43,444 nucleotides of DNA from Alphaproteobacteria bacterium. Its GTDB lineage: Bacteria; Pseudomonadota; Alphaproteobacteria; Micropepsales; Micropepsaceae. The notes beneath the pieces were generated by a model, which saw only the letters and a list, made by a program, of their open reading frames with translations, did not search any database and was not told the origin of the DNA. Positions 16,677 to 24,485 of this stretch are shown here, in pieces. Each line of letters begins with the position of its first letter. Position 1 is the first letter of the stretch. The stretch spans positions 1 through 43,444 of the forward strand of contig CANJBZ010000032.1 in NCBI GenBank assembly GCA_947473475.1, read 5' to 3'. The position numbers and the translations under genes are program-made.

Positions 16677-17570
16677 GTGCGGCGACAACTTCTGTTTTGG
16701 GCGGCGTTGATGGCCGCATCACTTGCGGCGCCTGCGCAAATTTCTGCCGTCGAGTCGCCCGCGAAAATTCCCGATTTTTCAGGTGTCTGGTCGCATCCGT
16801 TTCTAACGGGCTTCGAGCCGCCGGCCTCTGGGCCAGGTCCGGTGCTAAACCAGTCCCGCCGCCGCGACGGACGCGCCAATTTCCAGACGCTTGTCGGCGA
16901 CTATAAAAACCCGATCCTGAAGCCCGAAGCGGCCGCTACGGTAAAGCGGTACGGCGATCTTTCGCTTGCCGGCAAAGGCTACACGACGCCCAGCAATCAG
17001 TGCTGGCCCGGCGGCGTGCCCTATGTGTTCTGGGATTTTCTGGTGCAGATGTTCCAAACGCCCGATCACATCTACATCGTCTACCGGCAAGGCGCGGAGT
17101 TGCGCCGCGTACGCATGAACCAGCGGCATCCGGCCAAGGTTACTCCGTCCTGGTACGGAGATTCCGTGGGTCACTACGAAGGCGATACGCTGGTGATCGA
17201 TACCGTCGGCGTGAAAAAGGGTCCGTTCGCCATGCTGGACATGTACGGCACCCCCTTCTCGGACAAACTGCACGTCGTCGAACGCTACCGGCTCGTCGAT
17301 TACGATCAGGCGAAGGACTCGATCGAGCGTAACGACAAGGAAAACATTCACGCTGGACTCGGCTGGGACTTCGATCCGGACTATCGCGGCAAGGTCCTGC
17401 AGATGCAGTTCACAGTCGAGGATGACGGCGTGTTCACCGCACCGTGGAAATCCAGCATCACGTACCGGCCCTCGGTCGATCCGTGGACAGAGCTTATTTG
17501 CGCCGAGAATGCGCGGGACTTTGACCTGAAAGAGTCGCAGATACCGGAGGCCGGGAAGCCTGATTTTTAA
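16677..17570 (+). CDS. Exported protein of unknown function
   Basis: The protein has 297 residues from GTG 16677 and begins with the signal peptide MRRQLLFWAALMAASLAAPA. GGAGG lies 8 bases upstream of this GTG; ATGs at 16671 and 16662 are in frame but badly spaced. The mature part has conserved-looking blocks: IPDFSGVWSHP, SNQCWPGGVPYVFWDF, VTPSWYGDSVGHYEGDTLVI, MYGTPFSDKLHVVERYRL. I recognise the type from other alphaproteobacterial and sphingomonad genomes as an uncharacterised secreted protein, but no function is known to me. It is followed by a repeat and convergent metG. Confidence 0.72.
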   Translation: MRRQLLFWAALMAASLAAPAQISAVESPAKIPDFSGVWSHPFLTGFEPPASGPGPVLNQSRRRDGRANFQTLVGDYKNPILKPEAAATVKRYGDLSLAGKGYTTPSNQCWPGGVPYVFWDFLVQMFQTPDHIYIVYRQGAELRRVRMNQRHPAKVTPSWYGDSVGHYEGDTLVIDTVGVKKGPFAMLDMYGTPFSDKLHVVERYRLVDYDQAKDSIERNDKENIHAGLGWDFDPDYRGKVLQMQFTVEDDGVFTAPWKSSITYRPSVDPWTELICAENARDFDLKESQIPEAGKPDF

Positions 17571-17587
17571 TCCAAGGAACGGATAGA

Positions 17588-17635
17588 CCGCCCCCTCACC
17601 CCAACCCTCTCCCCCTGCGGGGGCGAGGGAGATTT
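17588..17635. repeat. C/T-rich palindromic intergenic repeat, copy 3
   Basis: GACCGCCCCCTCACCCCAAC then CCTCTCCCCCTGCGGGGGCGAGGGAGA. It sits between two convergent genes and reaches the metG stop codon. Same design as the copies at 15723 and 28901: a CCCCTCACCC tail plus a CTCTCCCC...GGGGCGAGG hairpin. Confidence 0.8.
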
Positions 17636-19371
17636 CAAGACGTGCCGCCGAAGCGTTGTTCCCAGGCGGCGATTTGTTCGTCTGTCAATTTCGCGAACAG
17701 CACATCGGACGGCTGGATCGGCTGTCCCGGCGTCAAGCCGTCGAGGAATTGCGCCATCGGCTGATCCGGCCAGGGAATGAGATCGGGCGCTGCCATCACC
17801 GCTCCATGGATTTTCTTCGCGGACGATGGAATGAACGGCGCCGACAAATGCGCGAACAGACGCACAAGGTTCAGGCCCATGCGCACGCTGACCGCCGCGC
17901 GGTCGCGATCGGTCTTGATTGCCGTCCACGGCGCGGCTTTTGTCAGATACTCGTTTCCTAAAACCCAAATGGCGCGAAGCTCCGCCGTGCTCTTGCGAAA
18001 CTCCATCGCCTCCATGTAGTCCGTATACGCGGCAATGCGCCGGTCGAGTTCCGCCGCAAGCGCCGCCTCTTCCGGACCATAGGCGCCGCCTTCCGGCACG
18101 ATTCCATCGAAGCGCGCCGCGCAGAACCGCGTTACACGATTGACGAAATTGCCGAGCACATCGGCCAAATCCTTGTTTACCGTCCCGGCGAAATGCTCCC
18201 AGGTGAAATTGGAATCCGCGCTCTCGGGCGCGTTGGCCATCAGGTAGTAGCGCCAATAGTCGGCCGGCAGAATCTCCAACGCCGCATCCATGAACACGCC
18301 GCGCTTTTGACTGGTCGAGAATTTGCCGCCGTAATAATTGACCCAATTGAATCCCTTAAGACGGTCGACCAGCTTCCATTTGCGGCTGGCGCTGTCATTC
18401 ACGCCCAGGAGGGTGCAAGGAAATCCGACCGTGTGGAACGGCACGTTGTCCTTGCCCATGAATTCGACATAAGAGGTTGTCGCATCCTCATCCCACCAGT
18501 CGCGCCACACATCTCCCTTGCCGGTCGCGTTGGCCCATTCCCATGTGGCGCCGATATATTCGATGGGGGCGTCGAACCAGACATAGAAGACTTTGCCTTT
18601 GAGTTGGCCGTCCCCGATGTCGTCAGGCACCGGCACACCCCAGGCCAAATCGCGCGTGATGCCGCGATCCTGCAAACCTTCATCCAGCCATTTGTACGCA
18701 ATCGAGGTGACGAGCTGCGGCCACTCATCCTTCTTGCTGTCGATCCAGGTGCGCAAGCGGCCCGCGAAGGCCGATTGTTTCAGGAACAAATGCGCGCTGT
18801 CGCGAATCTCGATGTCCGGCGAACCGGATAAAGCCGAACGCGGATTGATGAGATCGGTAGGGTCCAAAACCCGCGTACAGTTTTCGCACTGGTCCCCGCG
18901 CGCGCGGTCATAGCCGCAATGCGGACAGGTGCCGATGACGTAGCGGTCCGGCAGGAAGCGGCCATCGGCGTTGGAATAAACCTGGCGGGTGGTGCGCACA
19001 TCAAGATGGCCGTTGCGCCACAAGTCCCGCGCAAACTCCTGCGTCAGCTGCCGGTTTTCGGGGCTGGAGGAACGTCCAAAGTAATCCCAGGACAGATCGA
19101 ACCCGGCTCCAAGATTTTTCTGAATCTCGTGCTGTTCGCGGCAATAGACGTCCACGGGTTGGCCGGCATCGAGCGCCGCCAGTTCCGCCGGCGTGCCATG
19201 CTCATCGGTCGCGCATATGAATAGTGTCTCGCGGCCCCTCGCCCGCTGAAAGCGCGCGTAAATATCAGCCGGGAGCATCGAGCCAACCAGGTTACCCAGG
19301 TGCTTGACACCGTTGATGTAGGGAAGCGCGCTGGTGATGAGAACGCGCGAAACGCTGGAATTCGGGGGCAT
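17635..19371 (-). CDS. metG: Methionyl-tRNA synthetase
   Basis: The protein has 578 residues and charges tRNA-Met with methionine (EC 6.1.1.10). Class I signatures are visible: the HIGH-like HLGN in [12 protein letters not shown] and the KMSKS-like [10 protein letters not shown] zinc-binding insertion carries [17 protein letters not shown]. An anticodon-binding helical domain follows. The C-terminal EMAP/tRBD domain of longer MetG proteins is absent, consistent with the short form. The start at 19371 lacks a good ribosome site. The 210 bases upstream also hold the terminator of the preceding minus-strand gene. Confidence 0.95.
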   Translation of the reverse strand: MPPNSSVSRVLITSALPYINGVKHLGNLVGSMLPADIYARFQRARGRETLFICATDEHGTPAELAALDAGQPVDVYCREQHEIQKNLGAGFDLSWDYFGRSSSPENRQLTQEFARDLWRNGHLDVRTTRQVYSNADGRFLPDRYVIGTCPHCGYDRARGDQCENCTRVLDPTDLINPRSALSGSPDIEIRDSAHLFLKQSAFAGRLRTWIDSKKDEWPQLVTSIAYKWLDEGLQDRGITRDLAWGVPVPDDIGDGQLKGKVFYVWFDAPIEYIGATWEWANATGKGDVWRDWWDEDATTSYVEFMGKDNVPFHTVGFPCTLLGVNDSASRKWKLVDRLKGFNWVNYYGGKFSTSQKRGVFMDAALEILPADYWRYYLMANAPESADSNFTWEHFAGTVNKDLADVLGNFVNRVTRFCAARFDGIVPEGGAYGPEEAALAAELDRRIAAYTDYMEAMEFRKSTAELRAIWVLGNEYLTKAAPWTAIKTDRDRAAVSVRMGLNLVRLFAHLSAPFIPSSAKKIHGAVMAAPDLIPWPDQPMAQFLDGLTPGQPIQPSDVLFAKLTDEQIAAWEQRFGGTS

Positions 19372-19477
19372 GCGGAAAGACCACGGTTTGCAGAAACGTT
19401 GGGGTGGCGGACATTAGACCAGCGTCCCGTCCGTTGCACTCCATAACATCCAGCAGCGGTTCCGCAGGACTGCGCCA

Positions 19478-19516
19478 TAAAAAAACAGCAGGCGGGGAGC
19501 CCCCCGCCTGCTGTGC
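19478..19516 (-). terminator. Rho-independent terminator of the outer-membrane barrel gene
   Basis: On the minus strand, CACAGCAGGCGGGGG pairs with CCCCGCCTGCTGT around a CTC-type loop, followed by TTTTTTTAT (19485-19477). It lies about 70 bases past the stop at 19582. Stem (about 13 pairs) and T-run are both strong. Confidence 0.92.
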
Positions 19517-19581
19517 TTCCGAAGAAGCGAGTCGCTTCGACTGAAATAACATCCGTCCAACCGGACGGGTACTGATGAGCT

Positions 19582-20433
19582 TTAACGGCCGAGCGTGCCG
19601 ACACCCGGCAGCCACGGGTTCAAGTTGCCGTTGCGGTGGCGATCCATGAGCGAACCGCCGCCCGTGTACCAACGCAGCCCGATGCGGAATGCATTGTCAT
19701 CACTGTCGCTATTGCCGAAGCTCACGCTGCCGTGCGCATAGCTGGCAAAACCGGCAACGCCATAGTCCTGCGAGAAGAGGTACTCTGCTGCGATTTCCAG
19801 TTCCGTGATACGCGTGCCATCACGGCCGCACGTTGCACAAATCAAGGGGTTCGATGAAACGCCGCTAACCTGGTTGGAATATTCAACGCCACCCGTCAGA
19901 GCCAAGTCCGGCATGAAGTATCCGCTTATGGCTGCACCGATAAAGGTGCCGTGCCCACCGCCTCTGTTTCCAGAGGTGCTGATCATGCCCGCTTTAGCCA
20001 TGCCCGTGACATTGCCGAAGTACCACTCACCGATGGCGCCATAATTCGTGAAGCTCCTGTAATTTCTACCTGTCGGCACATTGTTCAGGTTCAGGTAATT
20101 GACATTGACGCCAATGCGCCCGTCATTATTAGCCCAGAACACGCTGCCGCCGAGGTTCCAAACTTCCTCAGCCTGATGGTTCGCCCATTCGTGGGCGTAA
20201 GATGCGTCGAACTGGAAGTTCAGGTTCGGTAGATCGTTGAGCGGACCGGCAACACTGCCGCCGAGAAGCCAATTCTTCATCGTATCCGAACCCGCGGAAT
20301 CGTCGTCGACCTGGCCGTAGCTGGTCGTCACGTTTCCGGCAAACCCGGTCAGCGTGGCTGCCGCCGCCGGTACAGCCGCGAGCGCCATCCCAAGAACGCA
20401 GGCCGTCCCCAAATATGTTGTACGTTTAGACAT
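19582..20433 (-). CDS. Outer-membrane beta-barrel (porin-like) protein
   Basis: The protein has 283 residues from the ATG at 20433, with AAGGAG seven bases upstream. The signal peptide is MSKRTTYLGTACVLGMALAA then VPAAA. The mature protein alternates short aromatic/Gly-rich strands and Asn/Asp-rich turns (FGNVTGMAKAG, LGGSVFWANNDGRIGVNVNY), as expected for an outer-membrane barrel. Two cysteines occur in a loop (LICATCGRD). A strong own terminator suggests high, independent expression. The exact family and solute are not recognised. Confidence 0.7.
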   Translation of the reverse strand: MSKRTTYLGTACVLGMALAAVPAAAATLTGFAGNVTTSYGQVDDDSAGSDTMKNWLLGGSVAGPLNDLPNLNFQFDASYAHEWANHQAEEVWNLGGSVFWANNDGRIGVNVNYLNLNNVPTGRNYRSFTNYGAIGEWYFGNVTGMAKAGMISTSGNRGGGHGTFIGAAISGYFMPDLALTGGVEYSNQVSGVSSNPLICATCGRDGTRITELEIAAEYLFSQDYGVAGFASYAHGSVSFGNSDSDDNAFRIGLRWYTGGGSLMDRHRNGNLNPWLPGVGTLGR

Positions 20434-20601
20434 CGCAATCTCCTTCGTTTCCATGCGAAACCGCTTTTTCTTGTTTTGGAAAAACGGCCGCTTTGGCGGC
20501 GTCGAAGCGACTCCCCCACGCGCGCTATTATCATACTTCCCCTAGGGGCTGTAGCCTTTGAGGACCAAGGCACACCCGCGCGCGCAATTCCCTTGGGGGG
20601 C

Positions 20602-20702
20602 GTAACCTTGCTGCAACAGGATGGTTACCGCATTGGCAAATAAGGGCGGTTTTTCGTTGCATCGGGACCACGCATGCGACTCTGGGTAAAAAGTTCCGCC
20701 TT
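20602..20702. ncRNA. Candidate structured RNA / stacked inverted repeats in the barrel gene - bfd gap
   Basis: Two hairpins follow each other in a 424-base gap. First: GTAACC (20602-20607) pairs with GGTTAC (20623-20628). Second, nested: AAGGGCGG (20642-20649) with CCGCCTT (20696-20702, one bulge), UUUUU (20650-20654) with AAAAA (20688-20692), and GTTGCAT (20656-20662) with ATGCGAC (20674-20680) around an 11-base loop. No ORF of note covers it. It could be a small RNA or a leader or operator structure; strand and function are unknown, and no known RNA family is recognised. Confidence 0.35.
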
Positions 20703-20800
20703 AAATAGCTCTGTTGGCGGCCGCGCACGGAGGTGGGTTACGGGTTATGCCCGAATCAGTGCCAAGCATCGCTTATCGGCCAGGCCGCGCTGACACGATA

Positions 20801-20829
20801 TTGACAATCATTCGCATCTAGGAGATATA
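20801..20829 (+). promoter_or_regulatory. Promoter of bfd-bfr with iron-box-like operator
   Basis: TTGACA (20801-20806) and GATATA (20824-20829) are separated by 17 bases, ideal for a housekeeping sigma factor. The 15 bases 20802-20816 (TGACAATCATTCGCA) match the 7-1-7 Fur consensus at 11 of 14 informative positions and overlap the -35 box. Iron-dependent control would make sense for bacterioferritin genes. Whether Fur, Irr or another regulator binds is inference. Confidence 0.6.
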
Positions 20830-20834
20830 TCTCC
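20821..20834. promoter_or_regulatory. Perfect 14-base palindrome over the bfd -10 box
   Basis: GGAGATATATCTCC is perfectly self-complementary and covers the -10 hexamer at 20824-20829. It lies 24 bases before the bfd ATG. It may be a second operator. It matches no consensus I recognise. Confidence 0.4.
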
Positions 20835-20857
20835 CGTCATCTCGTCGGTTAGCTTTG

Positions 20858-21046
20858 ATGATCGTTTGCGTCTGCAATAGGCTGAGTGAAGCGAAGATTC
20901 GGCACGCGATTTCGTCCGGCGCCGAATCGCCCGAACAAGTCTATGCCCATAGCGGGTGCCGAAAGGTCTGCGGAACATGTCAGGAAACGATAACAACAAT
21001 GCTCCAGGAGCAGGCGGAAGCGGAAATGCTCCAGGCGGCGGAATAG
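20858..21046 (+). CDS. bfd: Bacterioferritin-associated ferredoxin
   Basis: The protein has 62 residues, the normal Bfd length. The [2Fe-2S] ligands are visible as Cys4 and Cys6 (MIVCVC) and Cys38 and Cys41 (RKVCGTCQE); an extra Cys34 is present. Bfd passes electrons to bacterioferritin to reduce and release stored iron. ATG 20858 is preferred over TTG 20855 because it gives the canonical MIVCVCN start. Its last 70 bases, from codon 40 onward, overlap the start of bfr in another frame. Confidence 0.9.
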   Translation: MIVCVCNRLSEAKIRHAISSGAESPEQVYAHSGCRKVCGTCQETITTMLQEQAEAEMLQAAE

Positions 21047-21570
21047 GTAAGCCCGGTGCTTCGGCCCTCCGCAACGATCCCAAAACGATCGAACATCTGA
21101 ACCGCATCCTCAAGAACGAACTGACGGCCATCAATCAGTACTTCCTGCATTCGCGCATCCTCGCGAGCTGGGGCGTCTCGGAACTTTCCAAAAAGGAATA
21201 TGAAGAGTCGATCGACGAGATGAAGCACGCCGATTCGCTGACCCAGCGGATCCTGTTCCTGGGCGGGCTCCCCAATCTGCAATATCTCGACAAGCTGCTG
21301 ATCGGCGAGACAGTCGAGGAAATTATCTCCTGCGACCTGACCTTCGAATACAAGGCGCTGGCCGATTTGCGAGAAGCCATCGCCTATGCCGAATCGATCC
21401 AGGATTTCGGCACCCGCGCGCTCTATGTGAGCATCCTGAAGAGCGAAGAAGACCACATCGATTACCTGCAGACGCAGCTTCGGCTGATCGGAACGATTGG
21501 GCTGGCCGATTACATTCAGGTCCAGACCCAGCCAAACGCGGCCTATGCCCTCGCCCCGCCGGGCGATTGA
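20977..21570 (+). CDS. bfr: Bacterioferritin with N-terminal low-complexity extension
   Basis: The protein has 197 residues. The bacterioferritin fold begins around residue 33 (RNDPKTIEHLNRILKNELTAINQYF), where usual family members begin. Ferroxidase and haem residues are present: Glu in NELTAINQ, the DEMKHAD segment with the haem-ligand Met, and EEDHIDYL. Residues 1-30 are a Gly/Asn/Pro-rich tail (SGNDNNNAPGAGGSGNAPGG) mostly encoded inside the bfd 3' end. No ATG, GTG or TTG lies in frame between 20977 and the fold, so the extension is probably real. AAAGG lies about 10 bases upstream of ATG 20977. It stores iron as a 24-mer with haem. Confidence 0.9.
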   Translation: MSGNDNNNAPGAGGSGNAPGGGIGKPGASALRNDPKTIEHLNRILKNELTAINQYFLHSRILASWGVSELSKKEYEESIDEMKHADSLTQRILFLGGLPNLQYLDKLLIGETVEEIISCDLTFEYKALADLREAIAYAESIQDFGTRALYVSILKSEEDHIDYLQTQLRLIGTIGLADYIQVQTQPNAAYALAPPGD

Positions 21571-21576
21571 CGCAGC

Positions 21577-22980
21577 CTACTGGGCGCCGATGTGATCGGC
21601 GAGTTCGTTGGCCTTAACGAATCCCGTCGAGCTTTTCGGATCGATCGGCAGCATGCTCGCGTTCCAGGCGCTCCATTCCGCGGCCAGCCGGTCATAGATA
21701 TCCTTGCGCCGCTCCTTCAGGTTGCCCCGTTCCATCGGATCGTCGGCGACGTTGAACAGGAACGTGTTGTCGCGAATCTTCAGATATTTGAAATCGCCGT
21801 CGCGCATCGCGGCCTGGGCATTGGCCTTGTAGCGCCAGAACAGTTTGCGTGGGACGGGCGCCCTGCCCTCCGCCAGAAACGGGAGCAGGTTCATGCCGTC
21901 TGGCCGGAATGCCGGATCGGGCTGCGTGCCGGCCGCGGCGAGCAATGTCGGTAGCCAATCCATGCTGATGGCCACCTGATCGGAGGTCCGGCCTTCGGGA
22001 ATGTGGCCGGGCCAGGACATGATCGTTGGGATTCGCAGGCCGCCTTCGAGCAGTTCTGTTTTGCGTCCGGTAAACGGCCAAGTGTCCGCAAAGCGTTCGC
22101 CGCCATTGTCGCTGGTAAAGATAACGATGGTGTTCCCGCGCAATCCATTGGCGGTGAGCGCCTCAAGAACGCGGCCGACCTGAATATCCATCGCCTGGAT
22201 CATACGCTGATAATTGCGCTGCGTGCCGCCGTCGTAATGCTGCAACGCGCGGGTGCGCAGCCGTTCGGATTCGGCCTCGTCCTCGGTGGTCTCCCAGGGC
22301 CAATGCGGCGCATTGAAATGCAGACTTAGAAAGAACGGCTGACGTGCCCGCGCATAACCATTGATGACGTCGACGGCATGCTGTCCGAACAGTTCCGTCG
22401 TGTATCCGGTCTGCCGAATGGCTTCGTCGTTGTTCCAGAAGTCATCCTTATGATCCGTACCCTGATGGTTGAAATAATCTATAGCGCCGCCGCGAAATCC
22501 GTAAAAGTGGTCGTATCCACTTTTTAGCGGGCCGAAATTCGGCAGCGTGCCAAGGTGCCACTTGCCGATCAGCGTCGTGCCGTAACCGGCTTTCTTGAGC
22601 AGCGAGGGCAGTGTCGGATGGTCCGGCGGCAGACCAATCTCCGGCTGCCCCGTGGGCAAGGGTTCTTCCAGGCCGATACGAAGACGATATTGGTAGCGGC
22701 CCGTGATGAGGCCCGTGCGCGTCGCCGAACAAACCGCGGAATTGGCGTAACCCTGAAGCAAGCGCACGCCGCGCGCCGCGATACTGTCGATATTCGGCGT
22801 CTGCAGGTCGGGCCGGCCGTAACAGGACACGTCCGCGTACCCCATATCGTCCGCCATAATGAAGACGATGTTGGGTTTTGCCTGTTGTGCCAGAGCACCC
22901 GCGCTGCCTCCGCTTAGGATGACGGAACCAGCAGCCCCCTTCAGCAGCGTGCGGCGATTTAGCCTGTGCGTCTTAGCCAT
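21577..22980 (-). CDS. Tat-exported sulfatase (type I, formylglycine-dependent)
   Basis: The protein has 467 residues. A twin-arginine signal (LNRRTLLKGAAG) ends near GALAQQA. The metal-binding start NIVFIMADDMGYADVSCYG and the catalytic CSATRTGLITG (Cys84, Arg88) identify an alkaline-phosphatase-superfamily sulfatase. The Cys should be converted to formylglycine. Further ligands appear as GKWHLG and FTSDNGGERF. The second position after Cys that is often Pro is Ala/Thr here (CSATR), which also occurs in the family. The ribosome site is GGGGGAG. It begins 33 bases after lpd in the same direction, so read-through from the pyruvate dehydrogenase operon is possible. The substrate is unknown. Confidence 0.9.
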   Translation of the reverse strand: MAKTHRLNRRTLLKGAAGSVILSGGSAGALAQQAKPNIVFIMADDMGYADVSCYGRPDLQTPNIDSIAARGVRLLQGYANSAVCSATRTGLITGRYQYRLRIGLEEPLPTGQPEIGLPPDHPTLPSLLKKAGYGTTLIGKWHLGTLPNFGPLKSGYDHFYGFRGGAIDYFNHQGTDHKDDFWNNDEAIRQTGYTTELFGQHAVDVINGYARARQPFFLSLHFNAPHWPWETTEDEAESERLRTRALQHYDGGTQRNYQRMIQAMDIQVGRVLEALTANGLRGNTIVIFTSDNGGERFADTWPFTGRKTELLEGGLRIPTIMSWPGHIPEGRTSDQVAISMDWLPTLLAAAGTQPDPAFRPDGMNLLPFLAEGRAPVPRKLFWRYKANAQAAMRDGDFKYLKIRDNTFLFNVADDPMERGNLKERRKDIYDRLAAEWSAWNASMLPIDPKSSTGFVKANELADHIGAQ

Positions 22981-23013
22981 TGCGCTCCCCCCATTCTGGA
23001 GGCGCAGTCTACA

Positions 23014-24411
23014 TCAAATATGCAGCGGGCGTCCGTCGGCGGCGAGAACGGCTTCGTGCATCATCTCCGACAATGTGGGATGCGGGAAGATCACCGTCTG
23101 CAGATCGGCATCGGTGCCTTCCAGCGTCCGCGCGATGCCATAACCCTGGATCAGCTCGGTGACTTCCGCACCGATCATATGCGCGCCCAAAAGCTCACCC
23201 GTATCGGCGTCGAACACCGTCTTGATGAAGCCTTCGACTTCGCCGAGCGCGATGGCCTTGCCGTTGCCGATGAAGGGAAATTTGCCAACCTTGATCTTGC
23301 GGCCGGTTTCGCGCGCTTTGGCTTCCGTCATGCCGACGGATGCGACCTGCGGCCAGCAATAGGTGCATCCCGGTATTTTCGAGGTGTCGAGCGGGTGAAC
23401 GCCTTTTACCCCGCCAATGCGCTCGGCGACGATGACGCCTTCGTGCATCGCCTTGTGCGCCAACCAGGGCGGGCCGGTCAGATCGCCGATAGCGTAGACG
23501 CCGGGCACGCCCGTTTCACACCATTGGTTGACGACGACGTGCGTCTTCTCAACTTTGATGCCCGCCTGTTCGAGCCCGATATTTTCGACATTGCCGACAA
23601 TACCGACCGCCAGGACGACACGGTCGACGGTGATCGTCTCGACCTTCCCGTCCTTGGCTTTCAACGTCGCGGTGACGTTGCTGGCGCCCTTCTGCAGCTT
23701 CTCGACAGTGGTAGCCGTCTTGATGACCATGCCCTGCTTCTGAAACGCTTTCTGTGCCGCGGCGGAAATCTCCGCATCTTCCACCGGCAGCACGCGGTCC
23801 AGAACTTCAACGACGGTTACGTCCGCGCCAAGCGTGCGATAGAAGCTGGCGAATTCGATGCCGATGGCGCCCGAACCGACGACCAGCAAGGATTTCGGAA
23901 ATTCCTTCGGCACCATGGCGTGCCGGTAGGTCCAGATCAGATTGCCATCGGCTTCGAGGCCCCGAAATTCGCGCGCGCGAGCACCAGTCGCCAGCACGAT
24001 GTTTTTCGCTGAATATTCCGTGGTCTGACCGTTCTTGACGACCGAGATCGTGCCTTTGCCCTTCAGCTTGGCCTCGCCGTCGATGACCGCGACCTTATGC
24101 TTCTTCATCAGGCCTTTGACGCCGTTCGAAAGCTGCGCGGCAACTTTGCGCGAACGCTCGACGATTTTCGTCAGGTCGAATTTGATGTTGTCGGCCGAGA
24201 AACCGAACTCGTCCAGCCGGTGCATCAGATGCCATATTTCCGAGGACCGCAGCAGCGCCTTGGTCGGAATGCAGCCCCAATTCAGGCAAATGCCGCCGAG
24301 ATTTTCACGCTCCACAACGGCGGTTTTCAACCCGAGCTGTCCGCAGCGGATGGCGCAGACATAACCGCCCGGCCCGCCGCCAACCACGATAACGTCAAAC
24401 GATTCAGCCAT
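23014..24411 (-). CDS. lpdA: Dihydrolipoyl dehydrogenase (E3 of pyruvate dehydrogenase)
   Basis: The protein has 465 residues and reoxidises dihydrolipoamide with NAD+ through FAD (EC 1.8.1.4). The FAD-binding VVVGGGPGGYVCA, the redox pair GGICLNWGC (Cys42, Cys47), an NAD-binding GSGAIGIEFASF and the C-terminal active-site base HPHPTLSE are all visible. It is the fourth gene after pdhA, pdhB and pdhC. A short palindromic repeat fills the 74 bases between it and pdhC. It may also serve other 2-oxoacid dehydrogenases. Confidence 0.95.
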   Translation of the reverse strand: MAESFDVIVVGGGPGGYVCAIRCGQLGLKTAVVERENLGGICLNWGCIPTKALLRSSEIWHLMHRLDEFGFSADNIKFDLTKIVERSRKVAAQLSNGVKGLMKKHKVAVIDGEAKLKGKGTISVVKNGQTTEYSAKNIVLATGARAREFRGLEADGNLIWTYRHAMVPKEFPKSLLVVGSGAIGIEFASFYRTLGADVTVVEVLDRVLPVEDAEISAAAQKAFQKQGMVIKTATTVEKLQKGASNVTATLKAKDGKVETITVDRVVLAVGIVGNVENIGLEQAGIKVEKTHVVVNQWCETGVPGVYAIGDLTGPPWLAHKAMHEGVIVAERIGGVKGVHPLDTSKIPGCTYCWPQVASVGMTEAKARETGRKIKVGKFPFIGNGKAIALGEVEGFIKTVFDADTGELLGAHMIGAEVTELIQGYGIARTLEGTDADLQTVIFPHPTLSEMMHEAVLAADGRPLHI

Positions 24412-24420
24412 GGATAAGAA

Positions 24421-24478
24421 TTCCCCTCCCCGAACCCGGCTACGCCGGGGTTCGACCCTCCCTCAAGTGGAGGGTGGG
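24421..24478. repeat. Short palindromic repeat between pdhC and lpd
   Basis: Two hairpins: CGAACCCGGC / GCCGGGGTTCG (about 24432-24455, one bulge) and CCCTCC / GGAGGG around CTCAAGT (about 24457-24474). Related in style (CCCTCC, GGGG) to the C/T-rich repeats elsewhere but with a different core. It lies inside the operon, where it could influence relative expression. Confidence 0.6.
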
Positions 24479-24485
24479 CTTAATA

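Noticed and set aside
22503-22524. AAAAGTGG / CCACTTTT hairpin resembling the core of a known alphaproteobacterial palindromic repeat
   Set aside because: It lies inside the sulfatase gene and encodes the conserved KSGYDHFYGF segment, so the complementarity is most simply chance from coding constraints.
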